From the NCBI RefSeq assembly GCF_000003605.2, contig NW_003121431.1:12756-33235 (forward strand): a DNA stretch of 20,480 bases, in the 5' to 3' direction. This stretch comes from Saccoglossus kowalevskii (Eukaryota > Hemichordata > Enteropneusta > Harrimaniidae). Both the position numbers and the translations under genes were made by a program. Positions 17,201 through 20,480 of this stretch are shown here, one piece after another. Numbering within the stretch: position 1 is the first letter of the stretch; every line of letters starts with the position of its first letter. Under the pieces are notes generated by a model. The model had not been told where the DNA came from. It saw only the letters and a program-made list of their open reading frames with translations, and made no database searches.

Positions 17201-19345
17201 GTCTAAGCATATGTGAAATATGGCTCGATATGATCTCACGGTCAGACACATAGATGGAGGTCAATCATTATAGGACTATATCAGAACAGGAACAAGACAC
17301 TCTCTGTGAAGATGGTGGGTAAAACACACACAGGCCTTTCATCCTATGCATCTCTGATTAATGACCAGGTTAATCAACAAGTGGCACTAATAAACCAATG
17401 TGTCTGCTTAAAAATTGCTCAACTTGGTAGTATGTCAGCTTTCTAATGTACCAGTAAGGTTGAATTAGTCAGGTGAAGATAACAAACAATTCTAGCCCAG
17501 ATACTATGATTCAAAAAAAACTACTGAAATCTGAAAGTTCAATATCAGAAGAACCTGCCCACAGACAGGGGACATTATGGGTTATTTTGACATCATAACT
17601 GAAATATTTGTAGACCATGCGTACCTATAAGAAGTTCACCAGGCGTCTCTGATGATGGTGTAACATTAGAACATTTTGCTGTGTTTCTGTAAAAAAAGGT
17701 AAAATGAAGCAGTGTATAATAATTTGAATCATATGTATTTGAACTTTTAACACAGTGTGAGTGCAATTGTGGATGAAGCTTGGGTTTGAAAATTTCATCC
17801 AATTTGTTAAATCATTGGTTAAATTGTCAGGACAAATTTATACCCCTAAACATGAGTTGTTTTCAAACTTTCTCATCAAATGTATGAATTATATTGACTG
17901 GCCATATATTTAACCTTTGCGTTGCTTTGTAACTGAAATATAATACAACAAAAGTACAGTGTTTAATGATACATGTAGCTGAGATTATACTGAATCCGTT
18001 CTTACCTGATAGCTTCATTTGTTTGTGTTCTACAGATCAAATCTGTGGCATCTAAACAATGACTGCAATCGTCAAATATATATGACAATGGTTGAAAGCA
18101 AGAGTCCTTGTAAGTACGCTGCCTCTCATTCATTAAGTATTTGCGATTAAGTCCAAGGTGGCATCTTTGTAGACGCCGCCTTACCCTAGCTGGCCCCTCA
18201 GTTGGGTCTAATTGCCATGATGTGCATTCAAATTCAGGATCATGCCATATAGCCCTGTGGAGTTGATAACGCAATACAAACATGATTTGTAATTACAAAT
18301 TTTCTGAATATCTTAACACAGCACATGATAAATTTACTTCAAGTGGAATAGTTTTTAATAGTTGAAATTTTCATGCCCATATATGGGTTACCTTTCATGG
18401 GTCAATTGTTGTATAATATCATGCCATCCTTTTCTAACATCCATGGTCTTGGCCAAACTCTGTCTCACTTTCTCAAGTAACTTCTTTCTCTGGACATTTT
18501 GATTCATGACAACTTTCTGTGAATTAACAAAACATAATATAAGAATTCATATTTCCCACTTGTAAATTTAAATTTCTAGCCTGGTTTGTGAAAAAATGTG
18601 TTTACATAGTTCACAAAGTGATAGATCATTTTTTTGGGGGAGATGAGTGTGCTGACAGAATCACAAGTGATGCAATAATTCTTTCATGTTTCCATGACAA
18701 AGGAGAATTACTACCTACCTGCGTGATTTCCATAGCACAATTAGAAATCTCTTTGGCTAATCCATCTAGTCGATGTAACTGTCTTCTTTCTTGTATTTCT
18801 CTTTGCCTCTTCCATGATGCAAGATTTTTCTCATGCTCAAGCTCAAATACTTTCAAGTCCTGTAAATAAGGATGGAATTCATGTAATTATTATGCATGCA
18901 CTGAATTATGTACATCTTTTTTTACAATTTCAAAAATCACAAAACATGCACTAAAATTAGAGTTGTAATCATGCGCAAATTTGACAGAAGTCTATTCAAA
19001 GTAATAATATATTAAGTATCAAAGCAATTGGCCATGTAGTTTTTATTTATGAAAAGTTGATGCCAGATGGACATACAGATGGACATACCAAAAGAACAAT
19101 GTCAGAAGACAGCAGAACTAATAATAACTTTGTAACAAAAATGAAAATGGATTCACTATGCAATTTAGTCTTACCTCCTTGAGATGGATGAATTTCTCAT
19201 TAAAGACCTTCGACTGTAGCGGCATAAATCCACACTTCTCAAGTACTGCTCGGAATGTCTCTACCTCCTGGCACTGTTCATTACTTAGTTCTGATTGGTG
19301 GTTGGATATCAGATCAAATAAGTATAACACAACTTTCTGATCATG
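5115..19345 (-). CDS. LYST: LYST (lysosomal trafficking regulator, BEACH-WD40 protein), C-terminal 20 coding exons, spliced
   Basis: Spliced CDS: 19345-19175, 18859-18719, 18516-18392, 18254-18006, 17686-17625, 16163-16105, 15004-14852, 14720-14406, 13990-13828, 13396-13256, 13100-12883, 12416-12183, 10810-10621, 10259-10123, 9857-9759, 9411-9269, 6399-6302, 6025-5869, 5404-5333 and 5229-5115. All introns are GT-AG and all phases join. The total is 3042 nt, or 1013 residues plus TAG, about a quarter of a full LYST (human about 3800 residues). Visible residues: 1-145 charged linker; about 146-320 PH-like; about 351-640 BEACH ([46 protein letters not shown]); about 683-1013 WD40. LYST is a large cytosolic protein that limits the size of lysosomes and related organelles (Chediak-Higashi gene in mammals, mauve in Drosophila). 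Blade words [24 protein letters not shown] and [10 protein letters not shown] pick LYST over NBEA, LRBA, WDFY3 and NSMAF. The 5' end is outside the window. Confidence 0.93.
5333..5404 (-). CDS. LYST: LYST exon, last full WD40 blade (residues 952-976)
   Basis: The acceptor is GTTATTTTCAG and the donor TATCAG/GTAAT. It has 72 nt, phase 2 to 2. It reads [20 protein letters not shown] with PII after it. [12 protein letters not shown] is a LYST signature. It is too short to be noticed as an open frame. Confidence 0.94.
5654..5839. mobile_element. Palindromic MITE-like element, copy 1
   Basis: It begins TACTGTAAAATACTTTATTT and ends AATAAAGTATTTTACAGTA, near-perfect terminal inverted repeats of about 20 bp. 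Inner GCGGGAATTAATTTTCGCTG and CTTCAGCGAAAATAAAG also pair. It is 186 bp with no coding capacity, in the LYST intron between the exons at 5869 and 5404. The rest of 5405-5868 shows nothing else. Confidence 0.8.
5869..6025 (-). CDS. LYST: LYST exon, WD40 repeat (residues 900-952)
   Basis: The acceptor is TTTAACCACAG and the donor ATCAA/GTAAT. It has 157 nt, phase 1 in and phase 2 out. It contains [39 protein letters not shown] and HTGVI. The GGSDL.LW..NG, PEG.SINV.A.GL and G.I motifs are LYST-specific. Confidence 0.95.
6302..6399 (-). CDS. LYST: LYST exon, WD40 repeat (residues 867-900)
   Basis: The acceptor is CTCATGTAG and the donor CACCCT/GTGAG. It has 98 nt, phase 2 in and phase 1 out. 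It reads [20 protein letters not shown] with [10 protein letters not shown] after it, and continues the WDLNR of the previous exon as [12 protein letters not shown], the LYST wording. It follows the longest intron here (2.87 kb). Confidence 0.93.
6486..6521 (-). repeat. Isolated relic of the 8299-9078 array unit
   Basis: Plus-strand CACTTGTTGAAACCCCATAG followed by ATGTGAATGTCTCACC is one diverged unit of the minisatellite, in the same orientation, 1.8 kb away in the same intron. It abuts CAGCCCTCC, the beginning of a repeat arm with TGGTCGCCA words. Confidence 0.7.
6521..6640. repeat. Repeat arm with spaced TGGCNACC words
   Basis: CAGCCCTCCAGATTGTGACC is followed by TTGGTCGCCATGG, GGTTGCCAATTGGCGAAC and GGCCGGCGAC. 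Words related to TGGCGACC or its complement recur about every 25-30 bp. On the minus strand the order matches the plus-strand arm at 8201-8298, which ends GGAGGGCTG against the first array unit. Confidence 0.5.
6700..7838. other. LYST intron interior, CpG-bearing segment, no supported gene
   Basis: Compared with neighbouring intron DNA this stretch has more CpG (for example GCGACGTACGATCGCAGCG near 6773-6793, and words near 7060-7080 and 7395-7440). An ATG-less frame at 7277-7459 has no recognisable similarity. The part from 7450 to 7838 is A/T-rich with AAAATAAAATG repeats. It may be an old insertion; I cannot name it. Confidence 0.4.
7839..8050. mobile_element. Palindromic MITE-like element, copy 2
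   Basis: Same family as 5654-5839, aligned along its length: it starts TACTGTGGAATACTTTATTT and ends AATAAAGTATTCTACAGTA. Copy 2 is 212 bp and keeps an extra internal AGCGAAAATAAATTCCAAGC block that copy 1 lacks. Non-autonomous, in the 2.87-kb LYST intron. Confidence 0.8.
8201..8298. repeat. Repeat arm with spaced TGGCNACC words, bordering the array
   Basis: TGGCGACCTACAATTTTGTA, then TTGGCTACTAAATTTTCC, CTGGCCACCAAAAG, TTGGCAACTAGG and TTGGAGGGCTG. Units of about 27 bp each begin with TGGCNACY. The final GGAGGGCTG touches the first array unit. It is the same family as 6521-6640 in inverted orientation. Confidence 0.5.
8299..9078 (-). repeat. Minisatellite of about 22 units built from a LYST exon-end plus 5' splice site
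   Basis: The plus-strand core CTCACCTGTTGAGACCC recurs at 8299, about 8347 (degenerate), 8376, 8409, 8446, 8478, 8515, 8552, 8589, 8626, 8663, 8695, 8732, 8764, 8801, 8838, 8875, 8907, 8944 (variant), 8992, 9024 (variant) and 9061. Interior spacing is 37 or 32 bp; the 32-bp form lacks five bases of the AATATAATACA end. On the minus strand each unit reads TATTATAT.GG.TC.CAACAG / GTGAGACATT.ACATGT, matching the end of LYST exon 9269-9411 and its donor. ACATGT occurs at both unit ends. No spacers exist, so it is not CRISPR. Two of three frames stay open for long stretches only because the unit lacks stops there. Confidence 0.93.
9269..9411 (-). CDS. LYST: LYST exon, WD40 repeat; its donor region is the source-like sequence of the 8299-9078 array
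   Basis: The acceptor is TTTGTCTTAG and the donor CAACAG/GTGAG at 9268. It has 143 nt, phase 0 in and phase 2 out, residues 820-867. It contains [20 protein letters not shown], then [14 protein letters not shown]; the GH-to-WD blade is clear. The last 20 or so coding bases plus the first 20 intron bases match the repeat unit of the minisatellite 190 bp downstream at about nine bases in ten. Reading through the donor gives AAC AGG TGA, an immediate stop. Confidence 0.94.
9412..9758 (-). other. LYST intron, nothing recognised
   Basis: Ordinary AT-rich intron between exons 9759-9857 and 9269-9411, with GTAAG at its 5' end and TTTGTCTTAG at its 3' end. I see no repeat or RNA. Confidence 0.5.
9759..9857 (-). 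CDS. LYST: LYST exon, WD40 repeat (residues 787-819)
   Basis: The acceptor is GCATATCTAG and the donor GCTAGA/GTAAG. It has 99 nt, phase 0 to 0. It reads [20 protein letters not shown] with KYNPAR after it. The LF.G...GVI.AYT pattern is a WD40 blade C/D strand pair of LYST. Confidence 0.92.
10123..10259 (-). CDS. LYST: LYST exon, WD40 region (residues 741-786)
   Basis: The acceptor is CAATTTAG and the donor GATCAG/GTAAT. It has 137 nt, phase 1 in and phase 0 out. It contains [20 protein letters not shown], then [16 protein letters not shown]. It corresponds to the LYST segment with W...LSWG..D...R (a propeller blade that starts at a TDVQWSA strand). Confidence 0.92.
10260..10620 (-). other. 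LYST intron, nothing recognised
   Basis: AT-rich intron between exons 10621-10810 and 10123-10259. I see no repeat, RNA or coding signal. Confidence 0.5.
10621..10810 (-). CDS. LYST: LYST exon, start of WD40 region (residues 678-741)
   Basis: The acceptor is ATATTACAG and the donor GAAAG/GTAAA. It has 190 nt, phase 0 in and phase 1 out. It contains [36 protein letters not shown] and AKEKG. The IKGLKWG.YVGSP and LPT...CGL..N.CL...Y.KE.G blocks are specific to LYST at the BEACH/WD40 junction. Confidence 0.95.
11040..11990 (+). repeat. Modular interspersed repeat, four modules of about 150-163 bp
   Basis: It opens ATCAAAGAAAGCTTAGAAAT with AACTCCAGTGTGCT after it; the same head recurs at 19656. 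ATGCAAATTAG..AATTAATATGCA words recur at 11404, 11567, 11716 and 11876 (spacing 163, 149, 160). Each module carries CCAAGTTTCAT..AAAT.. and CTTGAGATATCAGTG words. It ends in a CA-rich ACACACATACATGTACATAC tail. It lies in the LYST intron 10811-12182. The head is plus strand, antisense to LYST. Confidence 0.7.
12183..12416 (-). CDS. LYST: LYST exon, end of BEACH domain and linker (residues 600-677)
   Basis: The acceptor is TTTATTACAG and the donor CTCCAG/GTAAT. It has 234 nt, phase 0 to 0. [20 protein letters not shown] and [14 protein letters not shown] follow the NVFHPA end of the preceding exon seamlessly and match LYST closely. After HAHPQR the sequence becomes Pro/Ser/Thr/Lys-rich and does not show the FAFRETREQ-type block that I recall from vertebrate LYST. 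Confidence 0.95.
12417..12882 (-). other. LYST intron, nothing recognised
   Basis: AT-rich intron. A plus-strand frame at 12462-12668 crosses it and the exon edge antisense, without similarity I recognise. Confidence 0.5.
12883..13100 (-). CDS. LYST: LYST exon, BEACH domain (residues 527-599)
   Basis: The acceptor is TTTCTCCTCAG and the donor CCTGCA/GTAAG. It has 218 nt, phase 1 in and phase 0 out. It contains [25 protein letters not shown], then [20 protein letters not shown] and VFGYKQKG, ending INVFHPA. These are the LPPWA..DP, ALES.YVS...H.WIDL.FGYKQ.G and NVFHP motifs in order. This stretch is too interrupted to give one long ATG-started frame, but it is among the best-conserved parts. 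Confidence 0.96.
13256..13396 (-). CDS. LYST: LYST exon, BEACH domain (residues 480-527)
   Basis: The acceptor is TTCTCTTTCAG and the donor TGAAC/GTAAG. It has 141 nt, phase 1 in and phase 1 out. It contains [19 protein letters not shown] and [19 protein letters not shown], i.e. the D.PDR.FHS....W and V.ELIPEFF.LPEFL.N motifs of the BEACH core. Confidence 0.96.
13397..13827 (-). other. LYST intron, nothing recognised
   Basis: Intron within the BEACH domain, between exons 13828-13990 and 13256-13396. I see no repeat or RNA. Confidence 0.5.
13828..13990 (-). CDS. LYST: LYST exon, BEACH domain (residues 426-480)
   Basis: The acceptor is TTCTTCACAG and the donor CCAAG/GTACA. It has 163 nt, phase 0 in and phase 1 out. 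It contains [20 protein letters not shown] and [11 protein letters not shown], the conserved H..THYS......YL.R..PFT...L..Q block. Read-through past the donor gives unrelated residues, so the exon stops there. Confidence 0.95.
13991..14405 (-). other. LYST intron, nothing recognised
   Basis: Intron between exons 14406-14720 and 13828-13990. Two overlapping plus-strand frames at 14082-14400 look like chance antisense frames. Confidence 0.5.
14406..14720 (-). CDS. LYST: LYST exon, start of BEACH domain (residues 321-425)
   Basis: The acceptor is ATGACATAG and the donor TACAAG/GTTAG. It has 315 nt, phase 0 to 0, the longest exon here. It contains [19 protein letters not shown], then [19 protein letters not shown] and LSKPIAVQ. 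This is the hallmark opening of the BEACH domain. Plus-strand frames overlapping 14082-14400 lie in the downstream intron and are antisense noise. Confidence 0.96.
14852..15004 (-). CDS. LYST: LYST exon, C-terminal half of PH-like domain (residues 270-320)
   Basis: The acceptor is TTTTACAG; an alternative AG two bases on would break the frame, so 15004 is the start. The donor is AAAG/GTGAG. It has 153 nt, phase 0 to 0. It reads [20 protein letters not shown], then [19 protein letters not shown]. The (Y)EDIKE.HKR.YQLR..GLEIF...G...L.F core is diagnostic for BEACH-family PH domains. Confidence 0.93.
15275..15994 (-). repeat. Interspersed repeat with internal 157-bp tandem periodicity
   Basis: On the minus strand it opens TTTTAGCTCCGCTGTCGACT with TTGTCGAGCGAAGCTT (hairpin-like), then a TATCATATGAGTGATTGTCC word. 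It closes AGCGGAGCTATCTCAGCCGA with CAGGCTGCTTG. Inside, the plus-strand TGG/TCG that precedes AAAATAT.ACTTTTTACC sits at 15437, 15594, 15751 and 15908, exactly 157 bp apart each time. The family also occurs at 1873-2060 and 2935-3112. It occupies the LYST intron 15005-16104. The minus-strand frame at 15164-15397 is part of this repeat, not a gene. Confidence 0.75.
16105..16163 (-). CDS. LYST: LYST micro-exon in PH-like domain (residues 250-269)
   Basis: The acceptor is TTCTCGACAG and the donor GATCAG/GTTAG, an acceptable but weaker donor. It has 59 nt, phase 1 in and phase 0 out. It reads [20 protein letters not shown]; the VYFVGDD strand matches the PH core (.IYF..D). Confidence 0.8.
16230..17250 (+). 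repeat. Modular interspersed repeat with CCATCTTGAAT words
   Basis: Words like GGCCACCAGTCAGCCATCTT plus GAATCTGATC recur near 16268, 16405, 16630, 16760, 16912 and 17127. Between them occur TTTGAAC..GAT..GTC..GGCATGTCTGAGATATGGC-like blocks near 16350, 16700, 16845, 17005 and 17185. Module length is near 150 bp, irregular. It fills most of the LYST intron 16164-17624. The remaining 17251-17624 shows nothing further. Confidence 0.6.
17625..17686 (-). CDS. LYST: LYST micro-exon in PH-like domain (residues 229-250)
   Basis: The acceptor is a T tract ending TTTTTACAG and the donor is ATAG/GTACG. It is only 62 nt, phase 2 in and phase 1 out. It reads [20 protein letters not shown]. The GELLI end is the usual first strand of a BEACH-family PH domain (G.L.VT...). 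It was recovered by phase matching. Confidence 0.78.
17687..18005 (-). other. LYST intron, nothing recognised
   Basis: AT-rich intron between exons 18006-18254 and 17625-17686. Confidence 0.5.
18006..18254 (-). CDS. LYST: LYST exon, entry into the PH-like (pre-BEACH) domain (residues 146-229)
   Basis: The acceptor is AACTCCACAG and the donor ATCAG/GTAAG; 249 nt. It opens with [20 protein letters not shown], followed by [12 protein letters not shown]. The W.LD.TEGP.R.R.RL pattern is the familiar lead-in to PH-BEACH modules across the BEACH family. It is followed by a Cys/His-rich stretch ([17 protein letters not shown]). Confidence 0.88.
18392..18516 (-). CDS. LYST: LYST exon (residues 105-146)
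   Basis: The acceptor is AATTCACAG and the donor GAAAG/GTAAC. It has 125 nt, entering in phase 0 and leaving two bases of an Arg codon. It reads [20 protein letters not shown], ending DIIQQLTHE. It is too short to appear as a long open frame and was found by extending the splice chain. A perfect CCCATATATGGG palindrome lies just inside the downstream intron. Confidence 0.75.
18719..18859 (-). CDS. LYST: LYST exon (residues 58-104)
   Basis: The acceptor ends TTTACAG (18860) and the donor is CAG/GTAGG. It has 141 nt, phase 0 to 0. The sequence is strongly charged and probably coiled-coil: [20 protein letters not shown], then [18 protein letters not shown]. The open frame continues past the donor, but phase matching with the next exon fixes the end at 18719. 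Confidence 0.75.
18945..19098. repeat. Diverged module of the 157-bp repeat family
   Basis: CACTAAAATTAGAG, TATCAAAGCAATTGGCCATG and TAGTTTTTATTTATGAAAAG follow in the order seen in a module of 15275-15994. They are followed by CAGATGGACATACAGATGGA, a degenerate GATGGACA run of the sort that ends such repeats. It lies in the LYST intron 18860-19174. Confidence 0.5.
19175..19345 (-). CDS. LYST: LYST exon, first one in the window (residues 1-57 of the visible part)
   Basis: The acceptor is a pyrimidine tract ending TTTTTAG at 19346; the donor is AAGGAG/GTAAG. The 171 nt are in phase 0 at both ends. The exon reads [20 protein letters not shown] and later [19 protein letters not shown], ending KFIHLKE. 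It is helical and charged with no domain I can name, which fits the conserved stretch ahead of the PH-BEACH module. More LYST exons must lie to the right of 20480. Confidence 0.75.
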
Positions 19346-19655
19346 CTAAAAAGAAAATGATAATGAAACAAGTTTGAGTATTTCTTCCACTGTATAAACC
19401 AACATAAAATTATATATTACATATTACCGGTATGTTCTTCAAATCAGAACTGTGCAATCAACACTATCTAGATCAATTTGTTACAAAATCACTTCACATT
19501 TAATATCAATGTTGCATATAACTTTAATAATCAAAATTTTTAATTTAAAGGGACAGAATGAGGTTTTGATTTACATCAAGATTTCAATCTTTACGCCATG
19601 TTAACAGCAAACAGGGCTTTACATAACTATAAAAGATTTTATCAGAACAATGTGT
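19346..19655 (-). other. LYST intron, nothing recognised
   Basis: Intron sequence upstream of the first visible LYST exon. I searched for further LYST exons to the right edge and found none that I can support. Confidence 0.45.
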
Positions 19656-20058
19656 AAATCAAAGAAAGCTTAGAAAGAACTCCCGTGTGCTGAGAGTATT
19701 GGAGACATTAAAAATTAATTCAAAATTACTTGAACTTGAGATGTTGATGGGAACGCAGAAAATGAATTATGCAAATAAGGTAACGAACAGATTTAAGTGT
19801 AAAACTATTAAGGTCTGCACAATGTACCAAGTTTCATTGAAATGTGATTAGAACCAAAAAAATATTAATTATTATGCTAATTAGAGAATTAATATGAACA
19901 GATTTTAACCCAAAATTAATCAGGCTGTCTATTGTCCTAGACCATTTATGTACCAAGTTTTATTCAAATGTGATGATCAATACTTGAGATATACAGTATT
20001 AATTAATTATGTTAATTAAGTGATTAAGAAGCATAAATATTTACCAAAAACTAATATG
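19656..20058 (+). repeat. Second copy of the 11040-11990 modular repeat, cut by a LINE
   Basis: The head AATCAAAGAAAGCTTAGAAA with GAACTCCCGTGTGCTGAGAG matches 11040. It is followed by ATGCAAATAAGG, CCAAGTTTCATTGAAATGTG and a second module with ATTAGAGAATTAATATGAAC. The copy breaks off where the GTAA microsatellite of the LINE begins. Confidence 0.65.
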
Positions 20059-20060
20059 GT

Positions 20061-20084
20061 GTAAGTAAGTAAGTAAGTAAGTAA
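20061..20084 (-). repeat. (TTAC)n microsatellite at the LINE 3' end
   Basis: Six GTAA units on plus (TTAC on minus) sit directly after AATAAAGAA on the minus strand. A short simple repeat at the very end is typical of CR1/L2/Jockey-type LINE tails. Confidence 0.75.
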
Positions 20085-20480
20085 TTCTTTATTGCTATCG
20101 TATCCCATTTGAGATCTTGACAAAAAGTACAATAAAGTCAAAAACATGTAATAATAAAAAAATGAAAATAAAAGGAAATACTAAAAATACAGTAAATGAA
20201 TGAAATAAATACACATCTCACAATAAGAGATAAATGAATAATTGTAATATAATGTAAATAAATGTAAATCTGTGTTTTGTGGGGTTTTTTTTTTGAGGTA
20301 GCTGGTACTGAAGTTATTGTTTGATTTTTTGCTCCCTAAGCATAAAGCAAGTATAAATGTGTTTTGAAATGTCTTTAATTATGTGATCGTTTTTATTATT
20401 TAATATGTTTATTAATGTCTCTCCATGCATTTTATGTTTAGTAAAAAGGCTGGTTCTTTCTTTATCATATAGCTGGCACG
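20085..20480 (-). mobile_element. 3' end of a non-LTR retrotransposon (LINE), cut by the window edge
   Basis: On the minus strand, a coding tail (20478-20314) gives LYDKERTSLFTKHKMHGETL, then INILNNKNDHIIKDISKHIY, TCFMLRE and a stop at 20316-20314. The LY...R..LF...........L..IL......II......I..CF..R pattern is the usual C-terminal end of LINE reverse-transcriptase ORFs. It is followed by an AT-rich 3' UTR, AATAAAG and (TTAC)n. Only the last 54 residues are in view, so intactness cannot be judged. It inserted in the minus orientation inside or beside the repeat at 19656-20058, within the LYST gene. Confidence 0.65.

Noticed and set aside
18626-18718. Extension of the LYST exon past 18719
   Set aside because: The GTAGG donor at 18718 and the phase of the next exon (18516) fix the end. 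Residues after MEITQ do not look conserved.
5115-19345. Assignment to NBEA, LRBA, WDFY3 or NSMAF instead of LYST
   Set aside because: The BEACH core is shared, but the [29 protein letters not shown] and [10 protein letters not shown] words fit LYST, and there is no FYVE domain at the C-terminus as in WDFY3.

Overview
The window is animal (metazoan) nuclear DNA. It is AT-rich, its exons are short (59 to 315 bases), its introns are bounded by GT-AG, and its spacers are filled with small repeats. Protein similarity and repeat style suggest a marine invertebrate (a non-vertebrate deuterostome or a lophotrochozoan). The sequence alone does not settle the phylum. Two genes lie tail to tail.

Left part, 1-1630, plus strand: the last two coding exons (386-549 and 796-868), 3' UTR and poly(A) signal of STIP1/Hop, the Hsp70-Hsp90 co-chaperone. 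Only its C-terminal 78 residues are here.

Middle, 1630-5010: intergenic DNA with no gene I can support. It holds split copies of an interspersed repeat, two G runs, a short tandem repeat at 4195-4318 and a 194-bp element with imperfect terminal inverted repeats at 4587-4780.

Right part, 19345 down to 5115, minus strand: the last 20 coding exons of a LYST (lysosomal trafficking regulator) orthologue. I joined the exons by hand. Every junction keeps phase, and the total is 3042 nt, i.e. 1013 residues plus TAG. Order along the protein: charged helical linker, PH-like domain, BEACH domain, WD40 propeller. The 5' exons lie beyond the right edge.

The LYST introns carry two copies of a palindromic MITE-like element, several families of modular repeats with a period near 150-160 bp, and, at 19656-20480, such a repeat abutting a minus-strand LINE 3' end.

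The most unusual object is the minisatellite at 8299-9078, in the intron just downstream of LYST exon 9269-9411. Its roughly 22 units of 37 or 32 bp are near-copies of that exon's own 3' end plus its 5' splice site. The intron therefore presents about 20 strong decoy donors facing the sense direction. Use of any of them would put an immediate in-frame stop after the exon and remove the last 146 residues of LYST. A related single unit lies 1.8 kb further downstream, beside an arm of a repeat whose opposite-orientation arm borders the array.

The two genes have unrelated jobs (cytosolic chaperone hand-over and lysosome-related organelle size control). Nothing here suggests they work together.
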